Source of the DNA: an uncultured Prevotellaceae bacterium
GTDB lineage: Bacteria > Bacteroidota > Bacteroidia > Bacteroidales > Bacteroidaceae
DNA: 14,472 nt
Direction of reading: 5' to 3'
NCBI GenBank assembly: GCA_902775075.1
Contig: CACYKX010000065.1
Coordinates: forward strand, 1 to 14,472
The position numbers were made by a program, and so were the translations under genes. Of the stretch, positions 1 through 6,766 are shown in pieces. Numbering within the stretch: the first letter of the stretch is position 1; the number at the start of each line of letters is the position of its first letter. The notes under the pieces were generated by a model. The model worked only from the letters and a program-made list of their open reading frames with translations. It was not told where the DNA came from and ran no database searches.

Positions 1-1389
1 AAAGAAGGTGCCCTGACCGGTCAGATGAAGTTGACCTGCTACATTGGCTTGCAACTTGGCAAAAAGAATGTTTGAGGATGTGTCTGAACCTGTGACAAAA
101 GTTCCTATGGCTCCTATAAGTGGGGCAAAGATGGGATAGAAGCTACCCGTCACTGCAACTAATCCGGAAGCTATTGCACTAATCATTCCACTATAGTTCA
201 TTACTGATGCTAAAGCGATAAGACAGATTATCGTGACAACTGTATTCTTAAGACTTACTGTTGTCTTGGCCAGCAACACAAGAAGTTGCTTCAACGTAAG
301 TCCTTGTATCAATCCACCTATCGATGCTCCGAGGAAAAGCATCAAACCAGCATTACTAATCCATCCAAACTTGAAAGTGGAACCGATAACGGGCAAATGG
401 ATGCTCGTAACAAGGTGTGACTTGAGAAAGCTGTTGACCGGAGGACAGAGTGCACCGGAAACAAGGATGAATATCAAAATAAACAGATATACGCTCCAGG
501 CCTTAAATGACTCGGATAATGTAAACTTCTTATTATCTGTGATTGTCTGTCTATGTGTAAAGAACCTTGCATAAATGAGAATGGCTATAATAGCTGCAAC
601 AGATCCTATGATCGCTGGGGTCTCGGCACCTAGATATCGTGCACAAACAAACTGGACGATAACCGATATGCTTCCCACCCATAGGGATAACAGGAGGTTC
701 TTGACGATTGACTTATGGTCCGTAATCGTCAGTATGACAAACGGAAGGATAAAGAACAATGGTGACAACTGGAGGACGGCAAAGGAAGAGGTTTCACAAA
801 TTTGTTCTATCGTTGCTGATCCTCCCGGAGCAACTTCATTACATAGTGTGGTAACAGGTACGCCAACGGCACCAAACCCTGTGGCTACGGTATTACCGAT
901 CAACGAGACCAAAGCGGAGAACATTGGTTTGAACCCCAAACTGATGAGTATTGCCGCAGGAATGGCTACTGCTGTACCGAAACCGGCCATACCTTCAAGA
1001 AGTCCACCAAATCCCCATACCAACATCAGCACTAATATGCCACGATCTTCGGATATCGACATAAACTGACTCTTTATCACTTCGATCTGTTTGGTTTCTA
1101 CCAATATGTTATAGCTATAGATGGCCATAAGGATAATAATCAATATCGGGAATACTGCCTTTAACATACCCTCGACAAAGCTCCACCCTACAACACCTAA
1201 AACGTTTGCATCTTTCAGACTCTCTGGCATCATATTCATTTGTGGTACCGCTAAGAGGGCTAGAATCATCGTGACTATCAAGGTGATAACCGCACTTTTG
1301 TGACCGGGCATCTTGAATCCTAGCATCAATACAAACAACAGGATCACGGGAATAATAGATATTAATGCTGTATAGATCATGTTCATCAT
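1..1389 (-). CDS. L-lactate permease family transporter (LldP/LctP type), partial at the 3' end
   Basis: This is a polytopic inner-membrane protein that probably imports lactate or glycolate with protons (lactate permease family, TC 2.A.14). I translated 463 codons with no stop before the left window edge. The family is usually about 500-550 residues, so roughly the last 40-80 are missing. The hallmark LLEGMAGFGTAVAIPAA lies at about residues 130-146, NTVATGFGAVGVPV at about 166-179, and a C-terminal FVTGSDTSSNILFAKLQA block also matches the family. About a dozen hydrophobic segments are evident. Three in-frame ATG codons lie at the start (1389, 1386 and 1380); I chose the first, which begins about 13 bases after the TSS expected from the -7 box at 1409-1416. 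The gene diverges from the methionine sulfoxide reductase gene. Choice of substrate (L-lactate, D-lactate or glycolate) cannot be read from the sequence. Confidence 0.9.
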   Translation of the reverse strand, partial: MMNMIYTALISIIPVILLFVLMLGFKMPGHKSAVITLIVTMILALLAVPQMNMMPESLKDANVLGVVGWSFVEGMLKAVFPILIIILMAIYSYNILVETKQIEVIKSQFMSISEDRGILVLMLVWGFGGLLEGMAGFGTAVAIPAAILISLGFKPMFSALVSLIGNTVATGFGAVGVPVTTLCNEVAPGGSATIEQICETSSFAVLQLSPLFFILPFVILTITDHKSIVKNLLLSLWVGSISVIVQFVCARYLGAETPAIIGSVAAIIAILIYARFFTHRQTITDNKKFTLSESFKAWSVYLFILIFILVSGALCPPVNSFLKSHLVTSIHLPVIGSTFKFGWISNAGLMLFLGASIGGLIQGLTLKQLLVLLAKTTVSLKNTVVTIICLIALASVMNYSGMISAIASGLVAVTGSFYPIFAPLIGAIGTFVTGSDTSSNILFAKLQANVAGQLHLTGQGTFF

Positions 1390-1408
1390 ATATTATACTA
1401 TAATCTGT

Positions 1409-1416
1409 CAAAATTA
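1409..1416 (-). promoter_or_regulatory. -7 box of the lactate permease promoter
   Basis: The minus strand reads TAATTTTG, a full match to the Bacteroidota TAnnTTTG -7 element, 19 bases upstream of the ATG. I see no clear TTG -33 element at the usual distance. Confidence 0.5.
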
Positions 1417-1486
1417 TCATTAGGTATTCTATGCGGTAAAATTAATAATTTTCTAATGAAGTCCCAACTATTTCAGCGGTTTTTGT

Positions 1487-1494
1487 TAACTTTG
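1487..1494 (+). promoter_or_regulatory. -7 box of the fRMsr promoter
   Basis: TAACTTTG matches TAnnTTTG. The expected transcription start is near 1501, giving a leader of about 45 bases that contains the palindrome at 1513-1528. There is no convincing -33 box. Confidence 0.5.
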
Positions 1495-1512
1495 CGACAT
1501 ATTATGTATAAC

Positions 1513-1528
1513 TAGCATGATCATGCTA
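1513..1528. repeat. Perfect 16-bp palindrome in the fRMsr leader
   Basis: TAGCATGATCATGCTA equals its own reverse complement. It lies just downstream of the predicted transcription start and 17 bases before the reductase ATG, where an operator for a dimeric repressor would sit. As RNA it could form only a 6-bp stem with a GAUC loop. Confidence 0.5.
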
Positions 1529-1545
1529 AAACGTAGAGAAAGCCA

Positions 1546-2019
1546 ATGCAAAACAAAAAAGAGATTTACGCACTTGCCGTAAAACAGGTGCAAAGCCTTA
1601 TTGAGGGAGAAAAGAATATTGTAGGTATCGAAGCTAATATCTCGGCACTACTCAAAGAGGCTTTTCCCGAAAGATTCTGGTGGGTAGGTTTTTATATGGT
1701 TCATGAAGGGAAACTGCAGTTAGGACCTTTCCAGGGGCCTGTTGCTTGTTATTCTATCGGTAAAGGTAAAGGTGTATGCGGTACTGCGTGGGCAGAGGCT
1801 AAAACGGTCATCGTAGATGACGTGGAAACGTTTCCGGGGCACATCGCCTGTTCTTCGCTGTCGCGCTCTGAAATCGTGGTTCCAATATTCAGTAAGCATA
1901 GTAACGATGTCGTCGGTGTGATAGATATCGACAGTAAAGACTTAGCTGCCTTTGATGAAACAGACCAAACTTATCTTGAAAGAATTGCTTCTATCATAAC
2001 GGAAACAGTCGACCTATAG
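1546..2019 (+). CDS. Free methionine-(R)-sulfoxide reductase (GAF-domain fRMsr)
   Basis: This cytoplasmic enzyme reduces free L-methionine-(R)-sulfoxide to methionine using thioredoxin-type reductants, as part of oxidative damage repair. The 157-residue protein is a single GAF domain. It contains WWVGFYMV (45-52), LGPFQGPVAC (59-68), GKGVCGTAWAEA (74-85), FPGHIACSSLSRSEIVVPI (96-114) and a VGVIDIDS strand (123-130). Cys68, Cys78 and Cys102 are spaced 10 and 24 residues apart, the same spacing as the catalytic and resolving cysteines of the E. coli enzyme (84, 94, 118). All three are present, so the protein is a reductase and not merely a ligand-binding GAF domain. The start is the first ATG after the promoter. 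The gene is monocistronic and ends in a terminator that overlaps its stop codon. E. coli calls its orthologue msrC or yebR. Confidence 0.93.
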   Translation: MQNKKEIYALAVKQVQSLIEGEKNIVGIEANISALLKEAFPERFWWVGFYMVHEGKLQLGPFQGPVACYSIGKGKGVCGTAWAEAKTVIVDDVETFPGHIACSSLSRSEIVVPIFSKHSNDVVGVIDIDSKDLAAFDETDQTYLERIASIITETVDL

Positions 2020-2036
2020 GTCGGCTGTTTTATTTT
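2003..2036 (+). terminator. Rho-independent terminator of the fRMsr gene
   Basis: The arms AAACAGTCGACC (2003-2014) and GGTCGGCTGTTT (2019-2030) form a 12-bp stem with one G-U pair and a TATA loop, followed by TATTTT. The stem starts inside the last codons, and the reductase stop codon (2017-2019) lies in the loop and the first base of the 3' arm. The convergent EamA gene ends at 2035, inside the T tail. Confidence 0.8.
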
Positions 2037-2913
2037 AGTCATGATGATGGGATTTGAGTATTATCAGTAATACTGCAGAGAGTATCAATATGATACCTAT
2101 AGCCAATCGGGTGGTGAAACTCTCACCAAAAATGACAACACCTATAAACACGGCCGTCACTGGCTCCAATGCTCCCATGATAGCAGATGGTGTACTACCT
2201 ATGTTCTTTATCGCAATGGTCATAAAGAACAAGCTCAACACGGTAGGCATCAAGGCTAACTGTATCGCACTCCCCCACTCTCTAACTCCATGCAGGAGCT
2301 GTATCTCATCACCTACAACAAAAGAATATCCTAATACGGTGAAGAGTCCGAAGAACACAATCCAAAAGGTAAACTTCAGAGAATCATAAGGGGGAGTCCA
2401 CTGGTTGACGGAAATAATATAGAACGCATATAATAATGACGATAATATAACTAAAGTTATTCCTACCGTACTCAATGTTGTTGTACCATCACCGCGATAT
2501 AACAGGATAATACCTGTTACGGCAAGTGCTATCGACAAAGTCGTAGGCCACGTAAACTTTTCATGGAAAAAGGCTATCATCAGTATTGCTGTCATGATAG
2601 GATAACAGAATAGTATCGTAGAGGCTATTCCTGCATCCATATAATGGAAACTCAGATAAAGTGTCGTTGATGACAGGGCAAAGAACACGCCCAACATGGC
2701 AAAACGAATAGCGTGCCCCCACTTGATACGAAAACTCTCGCCACGGAAAAGCATCCAAACGGCAAACATCAGTACTGCTAAGGCATATCGATAAAACAAG
2801 ACACTACTAGAGTTGATACCATCCTGATAAAGTTGTAATGTTCCCAAGGGATTCGTACCATAGAAGATTGCGGCCAAAATGCCTGCGATAAAACCTTTTA
2901 CCTTATTGTCCAT
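2035..2913 (-). CDS. EamA-family (DMT superfamily) permease
   Basis: This is an inner-membrane transporter of the drug/metabolite superfamily, 292 residues from the chosen start. It has about ten hydrophobic helices in two five-helix repeats. Each half shows the EamA pattern: an N-terminal GFIAGILAAIFYGTNPLG segment, and a second-half stretch IGSTPSAIMGALEPVTAVF ending in a FGE motif before the last helix. The frame is open to a TTG at 2944-2946, but I prefer the ATG at 2911-2913. The -7 box at 2963-2970 would put the TSS near 2956, leaving a normal leader for the ATG and almost none for the TTG. The C terminus ends in a short His-rich tail (KSHHHD). The substrate is unknown. The gene converges on the fRMsr gene and diverges from the aldose epimerase gene. 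Confidence 0.88.
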   Translation of the reverse strand: MDNKVKGFIAGILAAIFYGTNPLGTLQLYQDGINSSSVLFYRYALAVLMFAVWMLFRGESFRIKWGHAIRFAMLGVFFALSSTTLYLSFHYMDAGIASTILFCYPIMTAILMIAFFHEKFTWPTTLSIALAVTGIILLYRGDGTTTLSTVGITLVILSSLLYAFYIISVNQWTPPYDSLKFTFWIVFFGLFTVLGYSFVVGDEIQLLHGVREWGSAIQLALMPTVLSLFFMTIAIKNIGSTPSAIMGALEPVTAVFIGVVIFGESFTTRLAIGIILILSAVLLIILKSHHHD

Positions 2914-2962
2914 TCTCGTTGTTATATTATCTCCGTACTGTATCAAAATACAAGAAACGGTA

Positions 2963-2970
2963 CAAAATTA
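2963..2970 (-). promoter_or_regulatory. -7 box of the EamA promoter
   Basis: The minus strand reads TAATTTTG, matching TAnnTTTG, 49 bases upstream of the ATG at 2913. It supports the internal ATG over the upstream TTG. Confidence 0.5.
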
Positions 2971-3013
2971 CGAAAACTTTTCTTCTTTTTCACTCTTTCA
3001 TACTGTTTTTTAT

Positions 3014-3021
3014 TATATTTG
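3014..3021 (+). promoter_or_regulatory. -7 box of the aldose epimerase promoter
   Basis: TATATTTG matches TAnnTTTG, 28 bases before the ATG at 3050. The box sits back to back with the EamA promoter in a 136-base divergent intergenic region. There is no clear -33 box. Confidence 0.5.
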
Positions 3022-3049
3022 CGATGATAATAAAATAAGTGATATAGCG

Positions 3050-3919
3050 ATGGAACAAATCAAGAACGAAAAACTTACTGTGGTAATCGCAGAACATGGA
3101 GCAGAATTGCATAGTATCAAAGATGCTGATGGTAAAGAATACCTTTGGGATGGTGACGCTAGATACTGGAATCGCCACTCTCCTATCCTCTTCCCTATTG
3201 TATGTGGTCTGTGGGAAGATACTTATCGGGTGAAAGGAAAGGAATACCAACTCCATCGCCATGGTTTCGCACGGGACTCGGATTTTCATATCATTGCTAA
3301 AGGAAATAATCAGGTGGTTTTCGCTTTACATGATACACCAGAAACATATAAGAAATATCCATTCCACTTTAATTTGGCTATCAGTTATAAACTTGATGGT
3401 AACAGAATTCATGTGGTATGGCACGTGGAAAATACGGACAATAAGGAGATTCATTTCCAGATTGGCGGTCATCCGGCATTTCTCGTACCTGGCTGCGAGA
3501 AAGGTGAACCTATGCATGCTCGTCTGCGCCTTGACGAGTCGGAACCGATGAGATTGTTCGGCAATAAAAATGGTTGTATTGTTCCCGGATACCATAAGGT
3601 AGAAACGAAAGATGGTATATGGGAGGTTGATGAGGATACCTTTAAGGATGATGCTGTGATCTTCGACCATCAGCAGTTGAAACATATTGAGATTCTTGGA
3701 GATGATGACGAAACTTTGGTGGCTGTCGACATGAAAACTCCTGCTGTCGGCATCTGGAATCCGAGTGGCAAGCATGCTCCTTTCATCTGTATCGAACCGT
3801 GGTACGGTATTCATGACTGGGCTGAATTCGACGGTGAATTCAAAGAGAAATATCTGATGAACAGTCTCCAGCCAGGAGCAAGTTTCATGTCAGAATATAC
3901 GATCACTATCGGTGAATAA
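3050..3919 (+). CDS. Aldose 1-epimerase family protein (LacX-like galactose mutarotase)
   Basis: This predicted cytoplasmic sugar mutarotase interconverts alpha and beta anomers of aldoses or hexose-phosphates. The 289-residue beta-sandwich protein has the LacX-like layout: an N-terminal AEHGAELHSI strand, RHSPILFPIVCGL (42-54), HRHGFARDSDF (69-79), GGHPAFLVPG (139-148) and CIEPWYGIHDW (247-257). His71 or His141 and Glu249 occupy the positions of the catalytic histidine and glutamate of aldose 1-epimerases. I chose the ATG at 3050. An upstream in-frame extension would run through the divergent promoter and into the EamA 5' region. The gene is monocistronic and ends in a bidirectional terminator. 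The sugar acted on cannot be told from the sequence, and no sugar-utilisation genes adjoin it. Confidence 0.88.
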   Translation: MEQIKNEKLTVVIAEHGAELHSIKDADGKEYLWDGDARYWNRHSPILFPIVCGLWEDTYRVKGKEYQLHRHGFARDSDFHIIAKGNNQVVFALHDTPETYKKYPFHFNLAISYKLDGNRIHVVWHVENTDNKEIHFQIGGHPAFLVPGCEKGEPMHARLRLDESEPMRLFGNKNGCIVPGYHKVETKDGIWEVDEDTFKDDAVIFDHQQLKHIEILGDDDETLVAVDMKTPAVGIWNPSGKHAPFICIEPWYGIHDWAEFDGEFKEKYLMNSLQPGASFMSEYTITIGE

Positions 3920-3940
3920 GATAGAGACATCAGAATATAA

Positions 3941-3976
3941 AAATATCGCGAGGCTCTAAAAGGCTTCGCGATATTT
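3941..3976. terminator. Shared bidirectional terminator between the epimerase gene and rsgA
   Basis: The arms AAATATCGCGAGGC (3941-3954) and GCTTCGCGATATTT (3963-3976) form a 14-bp stem with one G-U pair and an 8-base loop. A T-rich tail follows on both strands: ATTTT on plus and TTATAT after the T-rich arm on minus. The rsgA stop codon (3956-3958) is inside the loop, so one structure ends both convergent genes. Confidence 0.85.
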
Positions 3977-4888
3977 ATTTTCTTCTTTATCTTCGAGCAT
4001 ACTCAGAAAACTCTGATATCTACTCTCGGCAATGAAATGATCTTCAACGGCTTTACGTACTGCGCATCCTGGTTCATGGGTATGCGTACAATTCGAGAAC
4101 TTACACTCTTTGGAGAATTCAAATATCTCTCGGAAATAGCTGGTTAGTTCTTCTTTCTCGATATCGAAGGTTCCAAAACCTTTTATTCCAGGAGTATCAA
4201 TGACATATCCTCCATTAGGAAGCTCCAGCATTTCACTAAATGTCGTGGTGTGCATACCGGTGTCATGTGCATCACTGATTTCTGCAGTACGTTGCTGTGC
4301 CTCTGGTATCAATATATTTATCAGAGTTGACTTACCGACACCACTATTGCCACTGAAGAGTGTTACTTTATCAGCTAATAGTGGGCGCAATTCATCAACT
4401 CCGTCACCCGTAGCAGCACATATCTCACAGCAATCATAGCCTATCGTCTTATAGAGCGTCATCATCATCTGCTGATAGCGCTGTTCATCCTCGTCAAGAA
4501 TATCACGTTTATTGAATACCAAGACTACAGGGACACGATAAGCCTCAGCTCCGGCAAGAAAACGATCTATAAAAGTCGTACTCGTCTGGGGATGACTAAC
4601 CGTGACGATAAGAAATGCTTGGTCAAGATTAGCCGCTAGGATATGGCTCTGCTTACTAAGGTTAGGTGATTTGCGTACAATGTAGTTACGACGATCATCA
4701 ATCGAAGTGATGAACGCCGTACCCTCTTGATTGGTAACGATTTCGACACGGTCGCCCACAGCGACAGGATTCGTTGAACGAATACCCTTGAGTCGAAAGT
4801 TACCCTTTATCTTGCTCTCGATAACCTTGCCTTCATCGGTCTTTACGGTATACCAAGAGCCAGTATTTTTAATTACTAATCCTTTCAT
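3956..4888 (-). CDS. rsgA: Ribosome small subunit-dependent GTPase RsgA
   Basis: RsgA is a circularly permuted GTPase that binds late 30S precursors near the decoding site and promotes their release as mature subunits. The 310-residue protein has an N-terminal OB fold (about 1-75). The G motifs follow in permuted order: G4 NKRD (126-129), G5 CAAT (157-160), G1 GNSGVGKST (180-188), a G2 region with HTTT (213-216), and G3 DTPG (231-234). A C-terminal zinc-binding segment carries Cys262, Cys267, His269 and Cys275. All key residues are intact. The ATG lies three bases after the frr stop, so it is co-transcribed and probably translationally coupled with frr. Its function also links to ksgA just upstream, since KsgA acts on the same 30S region. 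Confidence 0.97.
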   Translation of the reverse strand: MKGLVIKNTGSWYTVKTDEGKVIESKIKGNFRLKGIRSTNPVAVGDRVEIVTNQEGTAFITSIDDRRNYIVRKSPNLSKQSHILAANLDQAFLIVTVSHPQTSTTFIDRFLAGAEAYRVPVVLVFNKRDILDEDEQRYQQMMMTLYKTIGYDCCEICAATGDGVDELRPLLADKVTLFSGNSGVGKSTLINILIPEAQQRTAEISDAHDTGMHTTTFSEMLELPNGGYVIDTPGIKGFGTFDIEKEELTSYFREIFEFSKECKFSNCTHTHEPGCAVRKAVEDHFIAESRYQSFLSMLEDKEENKYREAF

Positions 4889-4891
4889 GAA

Positions 4892-5452
4892 TTATACCGT
4901 CATGATTTCTTTCTGCTTAGCAGCCAGAATACCATCAATCTCCTTGATGAAACGGTCGTGAGCTTTCTGTAGATCAGCCTCTGCATCTTTCTCCAAGTCC
5001 TCTGAAAGACCGTCTTTGATAGCCTTCTTCAGTTTCTCTTTGATATCAGCACGGACGTTACGAATCTGTACCTTGGCACCCTCACCGATCTTGTTACACT
5101 GTTTTACGAGTTCCTTACGGCGCTCCTCGGTAGGCTGTGGCAAGTGCAGAATTACCATCTCACCATTGTTTTCAGGAGTGATACCAACATCACTATCCAT
5201 AATACCCTTTTCAATATCACGGATCTGCTTACGATCCCATGGACGGATTGTGATGGTACGAGCATCAGGAACTGATACATTAGCAACCTGATTGAGAGGA
5301 ACCATCTGACCGTAAGATTCTACTCTTACACCATCGAGGATTGCTACATTAGCACGACCGGCGCGAATGCGAGCAAGTTCTTCCTCCAAATACTTTGATG
5401 CCTTCTGCATTTTCTCTTCGGCACCTTTCAAAGTTTCTTTTACGTCTATCAT
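4892..5452 (-). CDS. frr: Ribosome recycling factor
   Basis: RRF acts with EF-G in the cytoplasm to split post-termination ribosomes from mRNA and tRNA. The 186-residue product has the normal family length. It shows the triple-helix domain with LARIRAGRAN (26-35) and RNVRADIKEKLKKA (131-144), and a central beta domain with WDRKQI (72-77) and TPENNGEMVILHLPQPTEERR (92-112). The start ATG is about 20 bases after the expected TSS of a promoter with both boxes. It heads the frr-rsgA pair. The window contains no pyrH or tsf gene, which are frr neighbours in many other phyla. Confidence 0.97.
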   Translation of the reverse strand: MIDVKETLKGAEEKMQKASKYLEEELARIRAGRANVAILDGVRVESYGQMVPLNQVANVSVPDARTITIRPWDRKQIRDIEKGIMDSDVGITPENNGEMVILHLPQPTEERRKELVKQCNKIGEGAKVQIRNVRADIKEKLKKAIKDGLSEDLEKDAEADLQKAHDRFIKEIDGILAAKQKEIMTV

Positions 5453-5478
5453 AATTCTTATATTTAATTTCTAATCGA

Positions 5479-5508
5479 CAAATTTATATATTAATTTTAA
5501 TATCACAA
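5479..5508 (-). promoter_or_regulatory. Promoter of frr-rsgA
   Basis: The minus strand carries a TTG -33 box (5506-5508), a 19-base spacer and a TAAATTTG -7 box (5479-5486). This is a full Bacteroidota consensus, so frr-rsgA can be transcribed independently of ksgA. Confidence 0.7.
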
Positions 5509-5528
5509 TGCTTAGACCGCATTTTTTA

Positions 5529-6326
5529 TCATCGAGACAGTTCTTTTTCTATGATGTTGGTAAGTTCTATGAACTGTGCTACCGTGAGTTGTTCTGGTCG
5601 CTTCGTCATGATATCTTGCGTAAAGAATTCTGCAGAAGGCATACATTCTCTACTGAACATCTGCTTGATGCTGACACGTAGCATCTTTCGACGCTGATTG
5701 AAAACAGTCTTTACTAATCGCTTAAAAAGCTTTTCATCACATCCGAGGTCGGTGACCTCATTACGGGTCATACGAATAACTGCGCTCTTCACCTTTGGAG
5801 GTGGATTGAAAACATTCTCATCAACGGTAAATAAATACTCACAATTATACCAAGCTTGTATCAGAACTGAAAGGATGCCATAAGCCTTATTCCCAGGCTT
5901 ACTGGCAATACGCAAGGCAACCTCTCGCTGAATCATACCCGTACAACAAGGAATAAGATCCTTATTGTCTAGCATCTTGAAGAAGATCTGTGATGATATA
6001 TCGTATGGATAGTTTCCGGTAAGTACGAACTGCTGTCCATCAAACACCTTTGTAAGGTCCATACGCAAGAAGTCTTCACCCAAGATGTTATCACGCAAAC
6101 GTGGGAAGGCCTCATTTAGATAAGCTACACTCTCTCGGTCTATTTCTACGACCTTGAAAGGACGCGGCTTCTCCACAATATATTGGGTCATAACGCCCAT
6201 ACCTGGTCCAACCTCGAGCACAGGAATGTCCGGGCAGGCGTCAACGGTATCAGCAATACGCTTAGCAATATTCAAGTCGGTAAGAAAATGCTGACCTAAA
6301 TTCTTTTTCGGTTTGACTGCTTTCAT
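5529..6326 (-). CDS. rsmA: 16S rRNA (adenine1518-N6/adenine1519-N6)-dimethyltransferase
   Basis: RsmA (KsgA) uses S-adenosylmethionine to dimethylate two adjacent adenosines in the 3' terminal helix of 16S rRNA, a late step in 30S assembly. The 265-residue protein contains the N-terminal KKNLGQHFLTD (7-17), SAM motif I EVGPGMG (38-44), the acidic motif II VVEID (59-63), GEDFL (83-87), catalytic motif IV as NYPY (105-108, where E. coli has NLPY) and NPPPKVKSAV in the target-recognition region. The only UGA stop among the intact genes here is this one, and UAA follows it immediately in frame. The gap to frr is 76 bases with only a weak 5-bp hairpin, so some readthrough into frr-rsgA is likely. 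Confidence 0.96.
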   Translation of the reverse strand: MKAVKPKKNLGQHFLTDLNIAKRIADTVDACPDIPVLEVGPGMGVMTQYIVEKPRPFKVVEIDRESVAYLNEAFPRLRDNILGEDFLRMDLTKVFDGQQFVLTGNYPYDISSQIFFKMLDNKDLIPCCTGMIQREVALRIASKPGNKAYGILSVLIQAWYNCEYLFTVDENVFNPPPKVKSAVIRMTRNEVTDLGCDEKLFKRLVKTVFNQRRKMLRVSIKQMFSRECMPSAEFFTQDIMTKRPEQLTVAQFIELTNIIEKELSR

Positions 6327-6346
6327 ACGAATTTATTTCTTTGGGA

Positions 6347-6354
6347 CAAAGATA
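6347..6354 (-). promoter_or_regulatory. -7 box of the rsmA promoter
   Basis: The minus strand reads TATCTTTG, a perfect TAnnTTTG match, 20 bases upstream of the rsmA ATG. It lies just after the T-run of the small gene's terminator, which insulates the two units. There is no clear -33 box. Confidence 0.55.
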
Positions 6355-6367
6355 CAAAATAAAAATG

Positions 6368-6405
6368 AAAAAAAAGTGGCGAACCGACCTAAATCGATTC
6401 GCCAC
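6368..6405 (-). terminator. Terminator of the 28-aa small-protein gene
   Basis: The arms GTGGCGAA (6376-6383) and TTCGCCAC (6398-6405) form an 8-bp stem. A C/A mismatch and three more pairs (CGA/TCG) lead to a 6-base loop. Reading minus, the stem is followed by eight consecutive T (6375-6368). Only the small ORF at 6448-6534 lies upstream on this strand, so the terminator serves that gene. Confidence 0.82.
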
Positions 6406-6447
6406 ACATATTTTTATTATAAATTCGTTCAAAAAAGAAAGGAGCGA

Positions 6448-6534
6448 TTACTTTTTCAAGTTAATCTTATGCCCCAAATTCACTGCCTGTGCAATCATGA
6501 TTGCTACTACGGCAAAACTCATTAATGTAACCAT
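6448..6534 (-). CDS. 28-residue single-span membrane peptide (unrecognised)
   Basis: I do not recognise this gene. The ATG at 6534 opens 28 codons ending in TAA. The peptide starts MVTLMSFAVVAIMIAQAV, a continuous hydrophobic span of about 19 residues, and ends NLGHKINLKK, a basic tail. By the positive-inside rule this predicts a single membrane helix with the C terminus in the cytoplasm and no signal cleavage site. The support is contextual. A full -33/-7 promoter lies about 50 bases upstream and a strong U-tailed terminator begins 43 bases downstream, so this is a self-contained monocistronic unit of about 210 bases. An alternative start is Met5. Chance could produce a 28-codon ORF; the transcript could instead be a small RNA. 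No function is assigned. Confidence 0.6.
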   Translation of the reverse strand: MVTLMSFAVVAIMIAQAVNLGHKINLKK

Positions 6535-6584
6535 AATAAAATGTTTTAATTTAAATTATCCTCTCATATATCTTTTTACCGATG

Positions 6585-6616
6585 CAAAGATAAATATTAT
6601 TCGCTGTGTGCGCAAA
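6585..6616 (-). promoter_or_regulatory. Promoter of the small-protein gene
   Basis: The minus strand has TTTG (6613-6616), a 20-base spacer, then TATCTTTG (6585-6592). This is among the best promoter matches in the window. The nearest long ORF on this strand is rsmA, more than 250 bases on and behind a terminator. Confidence 0.72.
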
Positions 6617-6729
6617 CATTTATGCTAAAAAACACATTTTAGGGCGTTTTTATTGATTTTCGTCAATAGATTGATATTCATCAAGAATAAGTTTTTCATA
6701 AAATTCCGAAATTTTACATTTTCGATTTC
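6617..6729. other. AT-rich divergent intergenic stretch
   Basis: Between the small-gene promoter and the promoter of the 6767 gene I see only AT-rich sequence. It has no convincing ORF, stable hairpin or repeat. Confidence 0.5.
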
Positions 6730-6758
6730 TTTGTTCTCGAGATAATGTATTATCTTTG
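6730..6758 (+). promoter_or_regulatory. Promoter of the LPG_synthase_TM-family gene and pepD
   Basis: TTTG (6730-6733) and TATCTTTG (6751-6758) are separated by 17 bases, slightly short for the consensus. The -7 box ends only 8 bases before the ATG at 6767, implying a leader of a few bases at most. Confidence 0.6.
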
Positions 6759-6766
6759 CACGTATT

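Noticed and set aside
233..1303. Several plus-strand ORFs (about 60-164 codons) opposite the lactate permease gene
   Set aside because: They lie antisense to a clearly conserved membrane protein, resemble no family I know, and have no promoter of their own.
2944..2946. Upstream TTG start for the EamA gene
   Set aside because: It would add 11 polar residues before the first helix and lies almost at the predicted transcription start. The ATG at 2913 fits better.
3024..3038. Four-codon uORF (MIIK) before the epimerase gene
   Set aside because: It starts at or before the expected transcription start and is too short to distinguish from chance.
5529..5531. Genome-wide reassignment of UGA to a sense codon
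   Set aside because: Most intact genes here do stop with UAA or UAG, and rsmA has UGA followed by UAA. However, only one internal UGA occurs across more than ten genes and UGG encodes Trp throughout, so the standard bacterial code is far more likely.
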